Assembly (NCBI GenBank): GCA_024734495.1
Contig: JALMQS010000258.1
Span: 124,001-188,000 of the forward strand
Direction of reading: 5' to 3'
DNA from: Forficula auricularia
Lineage: Eukaryota > Arthropoda > Insecta > Dermaptera > Forficulidae
DNA: 64,000 nt
The notes beneath the pieces are model-generated. The model did not search any database. It had not been told where the DNA came from and saw only the letters and a list, made by a program, of their open reading frames with translations. Made by a program: the position numbers and the translations under genes. Every line of letters starts with the position of its first letter. Positions within the stretch are counted from its first letter, which is position 1. This document shows positions 1 through 13,230 of the stretch, one piece after another.

Positions 1-1557
1 GAAATAGAATAAAATATTATAAATATTATTTGATATTTCAAAAATATTTGCCTTTTTTTCGTTTTCGAATAAATATAAAATAAATGTTTTTATTTAATTC
101 ACATTTTTTTAATTTTATATTTTACCAAGCTTCCTGGATTGTTTTTTAAAATGTATTTTATTTATTATTTTATTTTATATTTTTAATATTATTATTTTTA
201 CTTTTGAAAGGTATATATTATATGAAACTATAATTATTAAACTGAACATACTTATATATGTCCGTTTTAGTTTATTTTTTCTCTAATTTAATAGATTATC
301 GAGAAGTTTATTATATTATATTATTTATTTATTTGTTTATTGGAAGCGATGATCATGAAGATGAAGAAATTGAATAAAAAACACTTCTATTTGAATAAAA
401 AAACAATATTAATAAAGTGTATCATAATTTTTAAACAATAAGAACGTCTTATGTATAAAAAAATAATTTTTTAATATCAAAGAAAAAATAAATTTTATTG
501 ATTAAGCGCTAATGACCTTAGGAGTCGTTGCGCCTTTAAGCCCCCAATAATAATAATAATTTTATTGATTTTTATTCAAATAGATGCCCAAAATAACAAA
601 TTCATGATGAGAAAAATTACATAATGGTATCTTCTTTTTATTAATTTTTCTTTTTTTTTTAGAAATTACTTTATAAATAAAGCATGATTCAGGCAAAGCT
701 TGGTAATTTATTACAGTTTTATATATATTTATTTATTTATATATAGGTTTTTTTTTTTAAATTTATTTAGAGCTAAGCAACGCACCGTTAACATTAAACT
801 CTAAAATATGGTATAAATTTCTCGTTGTGTATGTTTTGGTGGGTTATTTTAGTGTATATTTATATATAAGTGGTTTTTTTATTATTCCTTCCCTTTCTAA
901 TAAATCCCATTTGTTTAATATATGCATATATCCATTTTTTTAACATATATTAGATATATGTATATATTGATATATGTGTTTGAGTCCATCACTTTGCATT
1001 TATTATATATGAAGTTGCATATACATATTAAAGTTCATAATTCAACATTCCATAGAAAAAACCCCATGATTATATTTTATTATTTTATGGAATTATTATT
1101 TTTCAACAATTCTACATTTTTTTTTATTATTATTATTTTTATGTTTCAATCCTAAAATAACAACTTGTTCAGAAGAACTCTCTAGGCGCAAGTAAACATT
1201 CAAATAAAATAGATTATTATATATTGTATTTTTATTTTCTTGTGTTTTTTTATTTGTTATGGATATTATAATAATTAATACACTGTATATTTATATAAAT
1301 AAGGAGTGTAACTAATTACTAAATGAGGCATTCTACCCTCCTCTATGATTGTTTGTTTGTTAAACCATCACAGATTACGGGGGTGTGTGACAAAGTTCTA
1401 TTTTCGCATTCACTCTTCTTTACGAGATTGGGGCTGGAATTACGAAACTAAGGGCAAATCAAATCAAATCAAATCACTGCTCGAGTAGCATGTTTGGTGT
1501 GCAGTGTGCACTAATGCATATTATTAATTCTGAAAATCAAAATTGATTATAAGTATT
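1..1557. other. AT-rich non-coding DNA, no gene seen
   Basis: Very AT-rich sequence with short poly-T and TTTA runs. No exon, RNA gene or complete element recognised. The only structured spot is 505-560, where a GC-richer stretch ending in CTTTAAGCCCCC runs straight into a (TAA)n tract; this is the look of a truncated non-LTR retrotransposon 3' tail, but too short to assign. The 77-residue frame at 922-1155 is dominated by I, F, Y and H and is a chance opening in AT-rich DNA. Confidence 0.6.
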
Positions 1558-2400
1558 TTAATTGAAAAGATTTTGTTTTTCCGAGAGTAGAAGAGTTGTT
1601 GAATCATAAAGAGAAGCTCTTGAGCTTAATGGAAATAAATATACATATGTATATGTCAAACATATATATGTATATGTATAATTTATTTGTATGCGACTAT
1701 AGTTTAATGATGAAGGCCAAGCCTTCGAAACTGTAGCCTCAAACAAATAAATTATATATATACATATTTATATAATTAATATAAAGATTTTTTTTAAAAA
1801 AAAAGATGGAATTTAACAAAAAATCAACCCAGGTAATTTAACCAAAATAATATTAAGAAATGAAATTATTTTATTTAGGGACGAATCTAAGATTTTAGTA
1901 GAACCACTTTCACAATGCATATCAGAGGGCTTCGTCCCCTCAGGAATCTACTTGCTTGTCGGGCAGATAGCCAAACCCTCAAGACAAATCTCTCTCCGAT
2001 ATGCAACATATATAAGAAATAAAGCTAAAGATTTTTTACTCTTTCTACTAGAAGGGAAAAGCACAAAATCAGGCTAAACTGAAAATAATTTTTGCTTTTC
2101 CCTTCTAGTTGAAAGGAGTGAAAAATCTTAGCTTTATTTCTTATATACCGTATGTTGTATATCGGAGAGAGACTTGTCTCATGGGTTTAGCTAACTGCCC
2201 GGCAAGCAAGTTAGCGCTTAGGTTCGATTCCTGAGGGGACGAAGCCCTCTGATATACAATGTGAAAATATTTCTACTAAAATCCCAGATTGGTCCCTAAA
2301 TAAAATAAATTCTTTTTAATATATATTTATATTTGATATATGTGTAAGTTTATTTGCATCAAGCAGAGGACAACCTCTTTATTTCTATTTATGAATAGGT
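1558..2400 (+). repeat. Dispersed repeat copy, split by a foldback insertion
   Basis: The part at 1695-1760 (a small hairpin ending CCTTCGAAAC, then CTCAAACAAATAAAT) and the part at 2335-2400 (TTTATTTGCATCAAGCAGAGG) also occur next to each other, without interruption, at 31210-31320. The 1865-2310 foldback therefore lies between two halves of an older repeat. The superfamily is not recognised. Confidence 0.55.
1865..2310. mobile_element. Foldback element (about 446 bp inverted repeat) with tRNA-like T-arm
   Basis: The two halves are reverse complements over nearly their whole length. The outer arms read TTTAGGGACGAATCT and, inverted, AGATTGGTCCCTAAA; the centre is near 2070. The right arm carries GGTTCGATTCC, a tRNA B-box/T-arm sequence, downstream of TTTAGCTAACTGCCCGG, so the unit may derive from a tRNA-type SINE arranged head to head. 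No coding capacity. The flanking repeat is interrupted, which supports insertion. A clear target-site duplication was not found. Confidence 0.75.
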
Positions 2401-5400
2401 TATTTATTTCGGATATTTTTGCAAGATAATTAAGTACATTATTTTTACATTCGTACAATATTATTATAGCAGGTCTTCCTAAAATAACCGAAATAAAAAA
2501 ACGCATAATAAATTTCCATTTTCTGAATTTAATAAAATTTGTACACTAGCACACAATACACATGCTGTTCTACAGGCAAAATCAAAATGATTGTTGTACT
2601 AGCTGGCATTTGATAAAGGCCAGTCCTTTAGTATAATTTACTGCTCTTGCCGCTTGTTTCATAGATCCAGCCTGATTCGCACTAACTATTTTTATTAATA
2701 TTAATAACAAGTTGGTTCTATTTTAGAAAAGAATTTAAAAAAAGGGAAGGGCAATGGGGATGTTTCTGGTACCGTGTCTCCATGGTAAATTATGTAAGGG
2801 AATTATACAATCCGCTAAAATTTACTTTTTCTAAAAATCACTAATACATAGTTTTATAATCCTGTTTCCTTTTATTTACTATCACAATATTTCCCCTTTA
2901 TTAAAAATTATTTTTTATTTATTTATTTATTAATATTTATTTTATTTTTTTTGGAATTTCTATTCACTATTTTCTGGTAACAATTCAAGAGCAAATTCTC
3001 TTTCTTATATGAACAGATTCATAGTAATAACAATAGAGTTTTATCAATTCAAGTGTGAATTGTACACGTTCAAAGTGTTTAGGGAATATTACAAGGGAGA
3101 TCCGATTATATTAATTAGTACCGAAATAGTTTTAACAAGTACACTGCATATATTTAAGAAGTATGCAAATTATTATCAAAATTACATCAATCAGGTGTTA
3201 ACAACAGGGATCAAGGGAAACTCACTGTTTCTATATTACAAATTTCTTCTCAAAAGAAAAATAAAATAAATTATTTTTTATATAGAAAGTTAAGATATAT
3301 AAATTTTGAAAAAAAATTAATTACTTTTTTTTTAATGGTGTTTTTTATTTTTATATAAAAACATCCAATTTTAGACACGGGGTTTTTCGAATTGAAAAAA
3401 GTCCGAAAGTTTTTTTTTTAGAAGAGAGAAGAAGAAAATAGAAAGATTGGATAGAGATAGAATTTTTAGAGTGATAGTGATAGAAAGAGTTAGGTATAGA
3501 TAAAGTAAGAGAAGATAGAGCATATTCTAAAGAGAAGAGATATTTTTTACATATATGTAGAGATGCGTGCGCGAAGCTTCTAAATTTCAAGCGCGTTTAG
3601 TTGTTAAGTATATTTTATTATATTTAAAATACTATTACAAAATTGAAATTGCAGCTAAATATTTACGACAAGACAAGCAAGCAATTTGAGGATATTCATT
3701 GCCATCATATGAATTTTTCACAAAAATAAATAAATAAATAAATAAAATATTTAATAATAATAATTTAGATTAAAAATATGGGATGTTTTTTGAATTTCGC
3801 ATTCATTTTTCCATTCTACTTTTATTCTATTACAAGATTTAATCTTGACAATTTAATCGCTTAAGATATTAATTGACATTTTCCGACTTATAATTATTTG
3901 AAAATTCTAGAAAAATCTATTTCGAAGATTTTTAATTCAATGAAAAAATAGAGTATAGATTGATATAGAAATATAAACTATTCATAGGTGAGTATTAGAA
4001 AATGTATATATTTTTTTAATATATATTACATAATATATACTAGTATGTATATATTGTGTAGCTAATCAAGTCAATAAGGCTTAGAAGAAAAGTTTAAGTC
4101 AAATAAATGTATAAGTACTCTATTTTTTATCTTTTAAATACTTTAAAGCACCTTTATGAAATAGAGGGAGGAAAATGTTAGGCTAGACCCTATGATTATA
4201 AGAATAGTATGAAAAAAAAATCGGAAAAGATTTTTCAAGTATGACTAATTATGCAGTTTTCAGATGATTCAATTCTGTGTCTTTTTTAAGATATTCTAAA
4301 GTGTCGGAATTTTAAAAGATAACTTTCCCTGGTTATAGAGAGGCAGTTGTCCAGGACAAACAATTGAATTTATTATATTAGTAAAAATGGAAATTTAGTA
4401 TTGTCTTTATATCTTATAAAAATTCCATTGCTTTGAATGTATGCTGTATTGATTTATTAAATAGCTTAGTAATAAGACTTAGATCAAGCTATTTAGAATA
4501 TATTTTACCTTCATCAGGACTAGAATATCAGTCGATTACTATTCTTTTTTGACTAAGGTAAACTGTATTCCCAAGCCTAGAGTATTTACTAAACTATTGT
4601 TTAATAATACATTATACAACCAATAACTTTTAAAAGTCATAAATAGTAATAATTTTTCTTCTTTTGTAGTATTCATTTAAATATTGGCCATTATTTATTA
4701 TATGGTTTCGAATTGATTATTGAAATTCACCTAAGTGTATTCATTTAATTTTTTTTGAGCTTCCCAATTATTCCATTTAAATATAATAAGATTTTACTTG
4801 CTGTTTATTTTTGCCAACCAATCCCATTTAAACCAAATATCAACTAGATTTAAATTACGGAATATTACGGAAGCTCAACAAGAACCTCTTCATCAGATGC
4901 TTATTTCGCTCAAAGAAATTGTTGCTCAATAGTGAAAAGTTGCTCGTTGGGCCTTTGCAATTTTCGGTAATTTAAATTGATATTAGTCAATGAATGAAAG
5001 GACGCTAATAAAAAACAGAAACTAAACAAGATAGATAGCATTTTATAGTAGGCCTTCAATTCTTCAAATTTCAAGGGGTAACTATATATTTTAGTTAATT
5101 TTTCAACTTAAATGCTGATTCTATATTATATAGGAGAAATAGAATTTCTTAAAGAAAAAATCTTATACAGCTGTTATAATTTTTGTTTATGATCTAAGTA
5201 TTAAGATTCTACCATATTTCAGTACAATTTTATTTTTATTATTATTAGATTTTTATATTGTCATGATAAAATTATTTTCTTATAATTATATATAGCTTAT
5301 GTTATATATAGTTTATAAGTTCTCTCAGAAATCACTTTATCATAATAAATAGTCATACTTGTAATTGTCCTGGATTAAAAAAAAAATAATTTATGACGTC

Positions 5401-6360
5401 GATTCAATGTCATTGTTTTAAATTTTCTAATCCGCGATACTATATTATCTGACTTCTGAATGCTACTTTTTTATAAAATTCCTCCCCATTTAATTGAAAT
5501 CTATAATTAAATAATATGTGATTTATACATAAATGTAATATATAAATATTTCGCATTTATTTAGTTCTTTTACTTAGCATCTAGATGATATAGTAAATTG
5601 AATTGATATAAAATAAATAATTGACATGCGTTGTTATTTTTTACTTTTTTTTCACCGTTTTGATGAACAATATTAGAAACTTTACAAATTGTGATAATTC
5701 ATATGATGGTTGTATTCCTCAAAAAAAAAATAATAATATTGAAACCAATCCTAACTAAACTTATTGTTGCTAATTCTTACCGATAATATATTATATATAA
5801 TACTTGATTAATTAAAGATAGTTTCAAGATTTTCTCATAAGAGTGGAAAGTGTTATGTTTGAAAGGAAATACAGTTTTATTTATTTATTATTTATTTTTT
5901 ACTTAGGTCTTAAGTTATATGTATTTTGTTAATTTAAATATACTTTACTTAGGATTTTTTTATAAATTAATTTTTAGCCCTGGGAGTCCTTTAATAAAAC
6001 GCACCAAAATCTAAAAACTAGATACTATTTTTAATCAAGTTGCTATAATTTTTTATAGATATATAATACATTCATAGAGGTTTAAATAGAAATCTAATCA
6101 TCAGCTTAAATATAATTTTTTTTTATACTTTGGTATGATTGGTTTTTATTTCGCTATGGGTTGAACTCCCGGAAAATGATCTTAGATAACCCGGTCGTTG
6201 AAATTAAAAAGATCAATCGACTTTTTTCATAAAATCAAAAACCAATGAAATAATAACGATAATAAACAAAATAAGAAAAAAAATCAATTAAAACAATCAT
6301 TTTGATGTTATTGTATTGTTTTGTTTTTGTTTTTGGTTCTTTATATACTATAAAGCCAAT
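2400..6360. other. AT-rich non-coding DNA
   Basis: No exon, RNA gene or recognisable transposon. Frames at 3009-3269 and 3351-3590 have AT-driven composition with no domain. A short purine-rich run (GAAGAGAGAAGAAG and similar) lies at 3419-3560, resembling the long tract that starts near 6360. Confidence 0.55.
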
Positions 6361-8520
6361 AGGACAAAATTATTATGTTGGAAAGCTAGAGAGAAGTATA
6401 AAAAGAGATAGATATACAAGGATAGAGAGAGAGAGAGAGAGAGTGAGACAGTGATAGTGAAAGAAAGAGAAAAGTTATTGCAAATCGACTTTTAAAACAA
6501 AAAGTGAGGCAAAATGGGATAGAATTTCTGAAAGAATCATTCTCAACGACTTTTCTAGTAAATAACTTTGTTATTTTTGATCAAATACATAGCATTATTT
6601 TAAAATGGATTTACTAAGACACTTGGTCTATTACTTTTATTAGGTATTATAATAGTATATTTTAAATTAGTTTTTAAATTTTTGAAGAATGAAATTTTTA
6701 TATTAACACTACATAATTAAAGTATGTATTATTAAAACAGTTTATTGCTAGAATTTAAATCTTAAAATCATATTTTTAATCATTTTAATTATAAAATCAT
6801 TTATCATTTCTCCAGTTTTTAGTATGTTATTAGTTTTGAAGAAAATTTTAGTTCATTTTGACAAAGAGAAAAATATTCATAGAATCTTTGCTTTTTTTTG
6901 TCTTGAACTCAACAAATTATTAAATTTCATGTAGGTTAGCTAAATTTTATATTGTAAGATTATATAGAAAAGTCGCTTTTTGCTGTTTCATTTCAAAAGA
7001 GCATCATATTCACAAAATTGCTACTGCTAAAGCGTAAGATGAAAAGAGTAAAATACATTGATTGAGTGAGAGAAGAAAGATTGAAAGAGAAATTGAAGAG
7101 AAATAGAATAGATAAGAAAAGAAGATAGATAAGATTGAAGTTTAAAGAAAAAATTCGATGAATAAAAAGAGTAAAATAATCCAATCACTTTTGAAATCTT
7201 GGAATCCGTTTCTTTTGGCTCTCAAGAAATATTCTTTGTCTTTCGAATTTAAATATGTTGAAGTGATTCATTAATCTTTTTCATCTAGGTATTCCACATT
7301 TATCCTATTTGTGATTCTTTCCAATTGTGAATTCTAGCATACCAAGTCACTTTTTTCAGATAGATTTTATCGTTTATTTGTTTTTGGGAAGGACTTAGTG
7401 TACACTATTTCGTTCATTTGAGGTACATTTGAAGTTGTTTAATATTGAAATTTCTTTCCTACATGTTAGGAGTTTTGGGACAAAGAAACCTATTTTAGAA
7501 TCCACACATCTTTACTCCTGTCATCCCGCGAATATTTTATTTTACTTCTTCTAGAAAGGAAATGAAAAGAGGTAGAAAAAAGAAGAGTATCAAGATAGAA
7601 ATAGAATGATAGATAATGATGGACGAGATATAAGAGAAATAGATGAAAGAGAGAAGAGAAGAAATGAAATAAGGAGCAGATAAGTATATAGGCATACTCT
7701 GATAGTTTGATAGAAATAGATATAACAAGATAGAGAAAGGAAGGGTAAGAGTGAAAGTTTGGAAAATAAGTATTCAGATAAAGAGATTGAAGAAGGAAGA
7801 ATTGCCATTAAGATACATAGTAGTGTAAAGGATAGACAGTTGAAGAAAATGAGATAATCCCTATTTAGAGAAGAATAAAAAAAAGAAAGAATGGTTTAGA
7901 AAAAGAAGAGAGTATATAGAGGGTTAAATAGAGAGAAAGAAGAATTTGAAGAGTAAACATATGAGAAAAAAGAATGAAGAAACAGGAAAAAAGATTTTGA
8001 GCGTAAAATGATGAGAAATAGAGAGTAGAGAGTGGGGGAAGAATAAAGAGACAGAAAGAAGGATTTAGAGAATGACAAGATTAGAAAATAGAGAAAGTAG
8101 AGGTTGAAGAGTGAAGGGTCAGAAAGTAGCATTTAGAGCTAGAAAAGAAAAGAAAATAGAGAAAGTAGAGATTGAAGAATGAAGAGATAGGAAGGATAGT
8201 CATGAGAGTAAAAAGAAGAGAATGAAGAAAGAAAGGAGAAAGCAAGAATACAGAGCGTAGAAATAGAGAAAGATTAGAGATTGAAGAAGGAAGAATGCCA
8301 TTAATACTAAATAGGGCTGATAGATAAAGCAGCTTAACTATCAGCAATCATTATTAGATTATTTGTTCTAGATATATAATAATATCATAAGTGCAGCTAG
8401 AAGAGTTCTAGTCCCATTGAGAAAGTTAGGATTGAAATAAGAAAACAAGAAGAAGGAATGGAAAGAAGTTAGATAGAATTAGAGAGAAGAAGTGAAAAGA
8501 TTAAAAGTAAGAGAGAAAGA
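6360..8520 (+). repeat. Long strand-asymmetric purine (GA-rich) tract with decayed tandem repeats
   Basis: The plus strand is overwhelmingly A and G for several sub-blocks: 6375-6475 (with a pure GA run at 6427-6442), 7010-7190, 7550-8340 and 8400-8520, with ordinary AT-rich DNA between. Degenerate units recur; AATAGAGAAAGTAGAG occurs near 8092 and 8154, and AGAGATTGAAGAAGGAAGAA near 7782 and 8276. The minus strand gives several S/L/F-rich frames here (7537-8347) which are products of polypyrimidine composition, not genes. Confidence 0.75.
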
Positions 8521-8529
8521 CAGTTTCTT

Positions 8530-10384
8530 TTTTCTTTAATACAATAATTAATCCATCGAAAAGGAATGTTCGTTGAATTGCTTATATTACACTCTAAGAT
8601 TCTTTGTTGCGAGACTGTAGATATTGCGTCATATTCCCGCAAAATATTAGCACTGCTTCGAAAATATTCTAAGATAAATTTATGATCCTCAAGTGTGTAA
8701 ATGATAAGATTGTCTAAAGACTAAAGTTTATACTCTGGAGGTATTGGTTGGAAAACGAAAAATATAGCTTCTCAAGTTATTGAGTACTTTCCGAATATAT
8801 ATGGTTAAACATTACGATCTAGGTCTTCAAGACTGAAGAATTGATGCAATTTCTAGCTTTGCAGGAAAATTCTGTTTGTGTTGTGTTAGAAAAGTTCGAA
8901 AAAGTATATATATTTTAGGATTCTCAATTACAAAAGGAGTATTCTCGAAATGTTGTTTAGTGATTTTAATAGAAATTTGTCACTTTTTAAGGTGTACAAA
9001 CGTAAATCGGAACTCATCATATTTCTTGAGGTGAAACTTAGAGTTTTGGCTGAAATCACCAAATTACCTAGATTTATTATTGGTTTTCACGTGACAGTGC
9101 TTGTTGATAATAATTGTGTAGTTGAAAATTTGATGTCATTACAATTAACATTCTATGTGATTTCGGGTTTTGTGACAGATAAAAAGTGAGACGTTCGAAA
9201 TAGTTACAAGAGATTTTTACAGGTATTCACGTCATATATAAATCCATATATCCAGTGCAATTGTCAATGTCCCGTTATTTACAACCATGCCAATGATGTG
9301 AAACTTATATTAAGACGGTAACTACAATCACCACAAGTTGTTACCATGTATTGTCGATTTCATAATTTCATTACAATTCACAGTGTAACATAAATGACCT
9401 CGTTAAATGACTTCGTTAACTTTTGAATACAGCTCAAGAGGCAGGGATCGAAATTTTCTAATCGGAAATCTAAGCTGGTATCATTCTGGATATCTCAAGT
9501 GATAAGAGAATAGAAGGGTGGAGATTGTCCGAGTAACAATGTTGCGGTACTGAACGCAACAAAGAATCTTGCAAGCTTGAAATTTCTTAACCTGTTATTC
9601 AATTTATTGGTTCGATTTCAATGGATCAATTGTGGACCAGTAGAAAGTGAAGAAGGTGATAGTTTACTAAGGTTTCTAGAAAAACAAGCACACTATTTAC
9701 AAATCAATTGAAAATATATAATATATATATCTATATATATTTCATCAACTTTCTATAAACTATCTAAAAAATTTTGAGCTATCCCACAGTTTCCTCGCTC
9801 GGATCTCTATATATATATATTAGAGTTCGGAGATTTTCACTTCATTCTTTTCGTGTTTCTGTCTTTTTGGTCAATTTTTTCATTCTATAATTGAGAAATG
9901 ATGTGTTAAAAAAATCCGGGAGGGAACATTGCCTCAATATATAAATAGAATACACTAACTGAGAATTAAAAAATAGGTATTGTTGACTTTTGGCATTATA
10001 ATAATTGTTTACGTTTTTGTTTTAAGTGCACCACAGTCTTGTCAAACTAAGATTGAATTACAAACAGAAAATTGACTGAAGGTGAATTAATAAAAACAAA
10101 TAAACAATTGTTCCATTCAGGAAAGATTTTTCAACAAATAAATAGTTGTTTTTTTGTTTTAATTTTTTTCTTGGAGTCGAAAGAAGAAAAAAAAGTCACT
10201 TTCAATAGAAAAATTTAATTTGAATTTCATGAAATTATTTTTTTTCTCTTAATTAAAATTTGACACAGCCTTTTTATATTTTTATATGTATAGTTATATT
10301 ATTTTATTTTATTTTTTGCGAAAAAATTCCACATTTGCAGAATTGCATTCTAAATTAATGCCCGTATTTTTTTTTTACATTGTT
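8530..10384. other. Non-coding, no feature recognised
   Basis: Mixed AT-rich sequence without recognisable exon, RNA gene or element. A 79-residue frame at 8950-9189 (+) has a more balanced composition than most, but no recognisable domain, no homology I can name and no convincing splice context. Simple TA runs occur at 9716-9740 and 9810-9820. Confidence 0.45.
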
Positions 10385-10751
10385 TTATTTATACATTCCT
10401 GAATAGAACAGAAAAAGTTTTCATTTTGCAAAATATTTTCAAAAAATCGATTGAATCAATTTGAAGGGGTTGAAATATAATAATAAAAATATTTTCATAA
10501 TATCAATATATATATTTTGGCGAAGAATATATATATATATATATATATTTTATGTCTATATAGAGGGGTGATGGAAAATGAGGGTGTCTTCGAATCGGTG
10601 AGCGATCCAATATATGTTTTCAGCCGAAATATGGTTGTGGGTGTGAGGTTGTTGTTTTCTTTTCTATTTTGAAGTGATGGCGATCCGCTGCGATGCCATC
10701 CCCTCCAACGGCGTCTCTTGATCTTTCCGTGACGTTGCAATTGGTCGAATT
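10385..10751 (-). other. Candidate complexin terminal exon (3'UTR or alternative C-terminus)
   Basis: On the minus strand a good acceptor (pyrimidine run then TTTTAG) ends at 10752 and is followed by about 90 nt of much GC-richer sequence, exon-like against its surroundings. An AATAAA-type signal on the minus strand lies near 10390. It is the first exon-like block found downstream of the apparent donor at 27654, so it may be the 3'UTR exon of complexin. If the coding exon at 57350-57479 spliced directly here (phase 1), a different C-terminus without CaaX would result. In insects complexin is known to have two alternative last-exon forms, one with CaaX and one without. All three frames are open for a while, so coding status is undecided. 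Confidence 0.3.
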
Positions 10752-10915
10752 CTAAAAGAAACAAATAAATTCATATATTAGAAGAAAATTTGAAATATAA
10801 CCTAGTCTAAAGTTAATTAAAGTTTTAATTATAAAATAGATAAATATATACATAACTGATTAAAATTGTTATGTGTGCTTAACACTTTCAGACCCCTTGT
10901 ACACGAACATGTACA

Positions 10916-12725
10916 TAATATTAAAATTATATTAGGTTGGAGTTAGTGGTGTTTCACAAGGAGAAAAATAAAAATACAAAGATTTATTTTATTTTTATAA
11001 ATTTACTCTATATAAATAAGCTGACGTGTTCTGATGTGGCCATCCACTTGACTTTACCATACAACCTGGCCCCCACTTATATTTAATATTTAATAAAATT
11101 ATTTATAATAATGTAGGGGATGAGGGTTAGTTTTTGCATTTTTAGACTCCTGAGGGCCGACTGATTATGTATACAAAATTTGATTGAGTTTGGTACAAGA
11201 GCCTATATTTTCATTTTTTGACCCTACACCCCCCTCCCATTTTTGGCGGTTAGTTTTTGCATTTTTAGACTTCTGGAGTTCCACTGATTATGTACACAAA
11301 ATTTGGTTGAGTTTGTTCAAATAGCCTAGATTTTTAATATTTAACCCCCCTCCACCCCCCTTAATTTTGGGTCAATATGCACCAAAATCTAATCAGCTCT
11401 TAATCTCAATGGACCAAAACTACGTGTGAAATTTGGTTTTGATATTCACACTAGTTTTTGAGCTAACTCGTCCACAAAAATTTGGTAACCCACAGACTAA
11501 CAGACAGACAACCAGACTAACAGACAGACAACCAGACTTTATTATAATTAAACTTTTAATAAGGTTTTGAGTATAGGCTACGACTTTGTTTGCGATTAAA
11601 TTAAGAATAAAACAGTAGGGTACATAAATGAAATGTATAGTGTGATTCACTAAGGGCGACGCAGTATTTTTACTCAAAGATGGAAAGAGATAAAATTATT
11701 TTGAAAACCGGATCTTGTAGGGCCTTAGGTAAGTTATAAAGAGCATTAAAAATAAATTTAAAAATACGACCGTCGCGACTTTTATATATTTTTCCCTGAT
11801 TTTTCTACAGAAGTATCAATTATATATTTTTTCTTGCAATATTTTTTGAAAAAATTAGCTTTCCTATAATAAACTGCTGTGCAAAATTGAATGCTTCACT
11901 TGCAAAATCGGATTAACTCCATAAAACAATAAGCTGACGTGTTCTGATGTGGCCATCCACTTGACTTTACCATACAACCTGGCCTCCACTTATATTTAAT
12001 ATTTAATAAAATTATTTATAATCATGTAGGGGAGGAGGGTTAGTTTTTCCATTTTTAGACTCCTGGGGGCCCACTGATTATGTATACAAAATTTGGTTGA
12101 GTTTGGTACAAGAGCCTATATTTTCATTTTTTGATCCTATACCCCCCTCCCGTTTTGGGCGGTTAGTTTTTGCATTTTTAGACTTCTGGGGTTCCACTGA
12201 TTATGTATACAAAATTTGGTTGAGTTTGTTCAAATAGCCTAGATTTTTAATTTTTAACCCCTCTCCACCCCCCTTAATTTTGGGTCGATATGCACCAAAA
12301 TCTAATCAGCTCTTAATCTCAATGAACCAAAACTACGTGTGAAATTTGGTTTTGATATTCACACTAGTTTTTGAGCTAGCTCGTCCACAAAAATTTGGTA
12401 ACCCACAGACTAACAGATAATAGACAACCAGACTAACAGACATTTTGACAAAACAATTATTATCTCAAAAAATATAATTTTTTCGATGTTCACTTATTAG
12501 AGCTTTTTTGTAGAGCGAAATGCCATGGTTTCGCTCAATTTTTTTAATCAAAATAGTTTCAGCAGTTTTTGAGATATTTTGAAAAAAATGGAAAAAACCA
12601 CTTTTTTTCATGCACGATTACAATACTTGACCATACCCTGTATGGTAAAGTAAAAAAATCTTTGTATTTTTATTTTTCTCCTTGTGAAACACAACCAACT
12701 CCAACCTAATATAATTTTAATAATG
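10916..12725. mobile_element. 1.8-kb terminal-inverted-repeat element, most complete copy
   Basis: Left end 10919-10990 and right end 12653-12722 are inverted repeats of about 70 bp, containing ATTAGGTTGGAGTTAG. Inside are long direct repeats: the segment at 11018 (AAGCTGACGTGTTCTGATG) recurs at 11931, and units with TTTGGTTGAGTTTG recur several times. The distal module begins with TTACTTTACCATACAGGG-type sequence near 12640 and contains tandem CAGACTAACAGACA near 11495-11530. No transposase. Related pieces lie at 15816-16467, 23643-24310, 24560-24770, 29742-29990 and 37148-37865. Superfamily not assigned. Confidence 0.7.
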
Positions 12726-12763
12726 TTTCACTATAAACCAACACCGCGTTCCTAAATTCGATA

Positions 12764-12976
12764 TAAGGTAGAGGCACCTATTGATGACAGGCACCTAAGG
12801 ATGCTAATCTACAAGAAAAAATGAAAAAATAACTAATTTTCGAAATTTTAGTCGATTTTCTTTTAGTAAGTAGCTAAAAGAAAATCGACTAAAATTTCAA
12901 AAATTAGTTATTTTTTCATTTTTTCTTGTAGATTGTCATCCTTAGGTGCCTATCATCAATAGGTGACTTTACCTTA
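12764..12976. mobile_element. Small foldback element (about 213 bp)
   Basis: Near-perfect palindrome. The left arm begins TAAGGTAGAGGCACCTATTG, the right arm ends with the inverse of the same, and the centre is AGTAAGTAGC near 12868. It lies inside the piggyBac-like element, so it is younger. No coding capacity. Confidence 0.75.
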
Positions 12977-13230
12977 CATAATATTCTAACTAATTTTATT
13001 CAAAATATGTAATCGATAAAACCACTACTAATATTGTAGAAATATATTGCAAACATATTTTCGAGTATGCCTAGGAACTTATTTAATTGCAAAAATAATT
13101 TTTTTATCGATGATATTTAATTCAGGTCTGAAGGGGTTAAAGTTCTATGACGATCATAAACGATTCGAAGTATTATATATTAAACACAAAAATTAGATAA
13201 ATACATATATTATGAATTCTTATAAATTAA

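Larger units (their letters stand above)
10883..13136. mobile_element. piggyBac-like non-autonomous element, TTAA-flanked, carrying nested insertions
   Basis: TTAA lies directly outside both ends (10879-10882 and 13137-13140). The ends are inverted repeats: CACTTTCAGACC on the left and, inverted, CCCCTTCAGACC on the right. TTAA duplication with CCCTTT-type ends is the piggyBac signature. No transposase frame remains. Most of the length is later insertion: the 1.8-kb element (10916-12725) and the foldback at 12764-12976; only about 240 bp look original. Confidence 0.6.

Noticed and set aside
7537..8347. Set of Ser/Leu/Phe-rich minus-strand frames
   Set aside because: They follow directly from the polypyrimidine strand; no start context, domain or conserved pattern.
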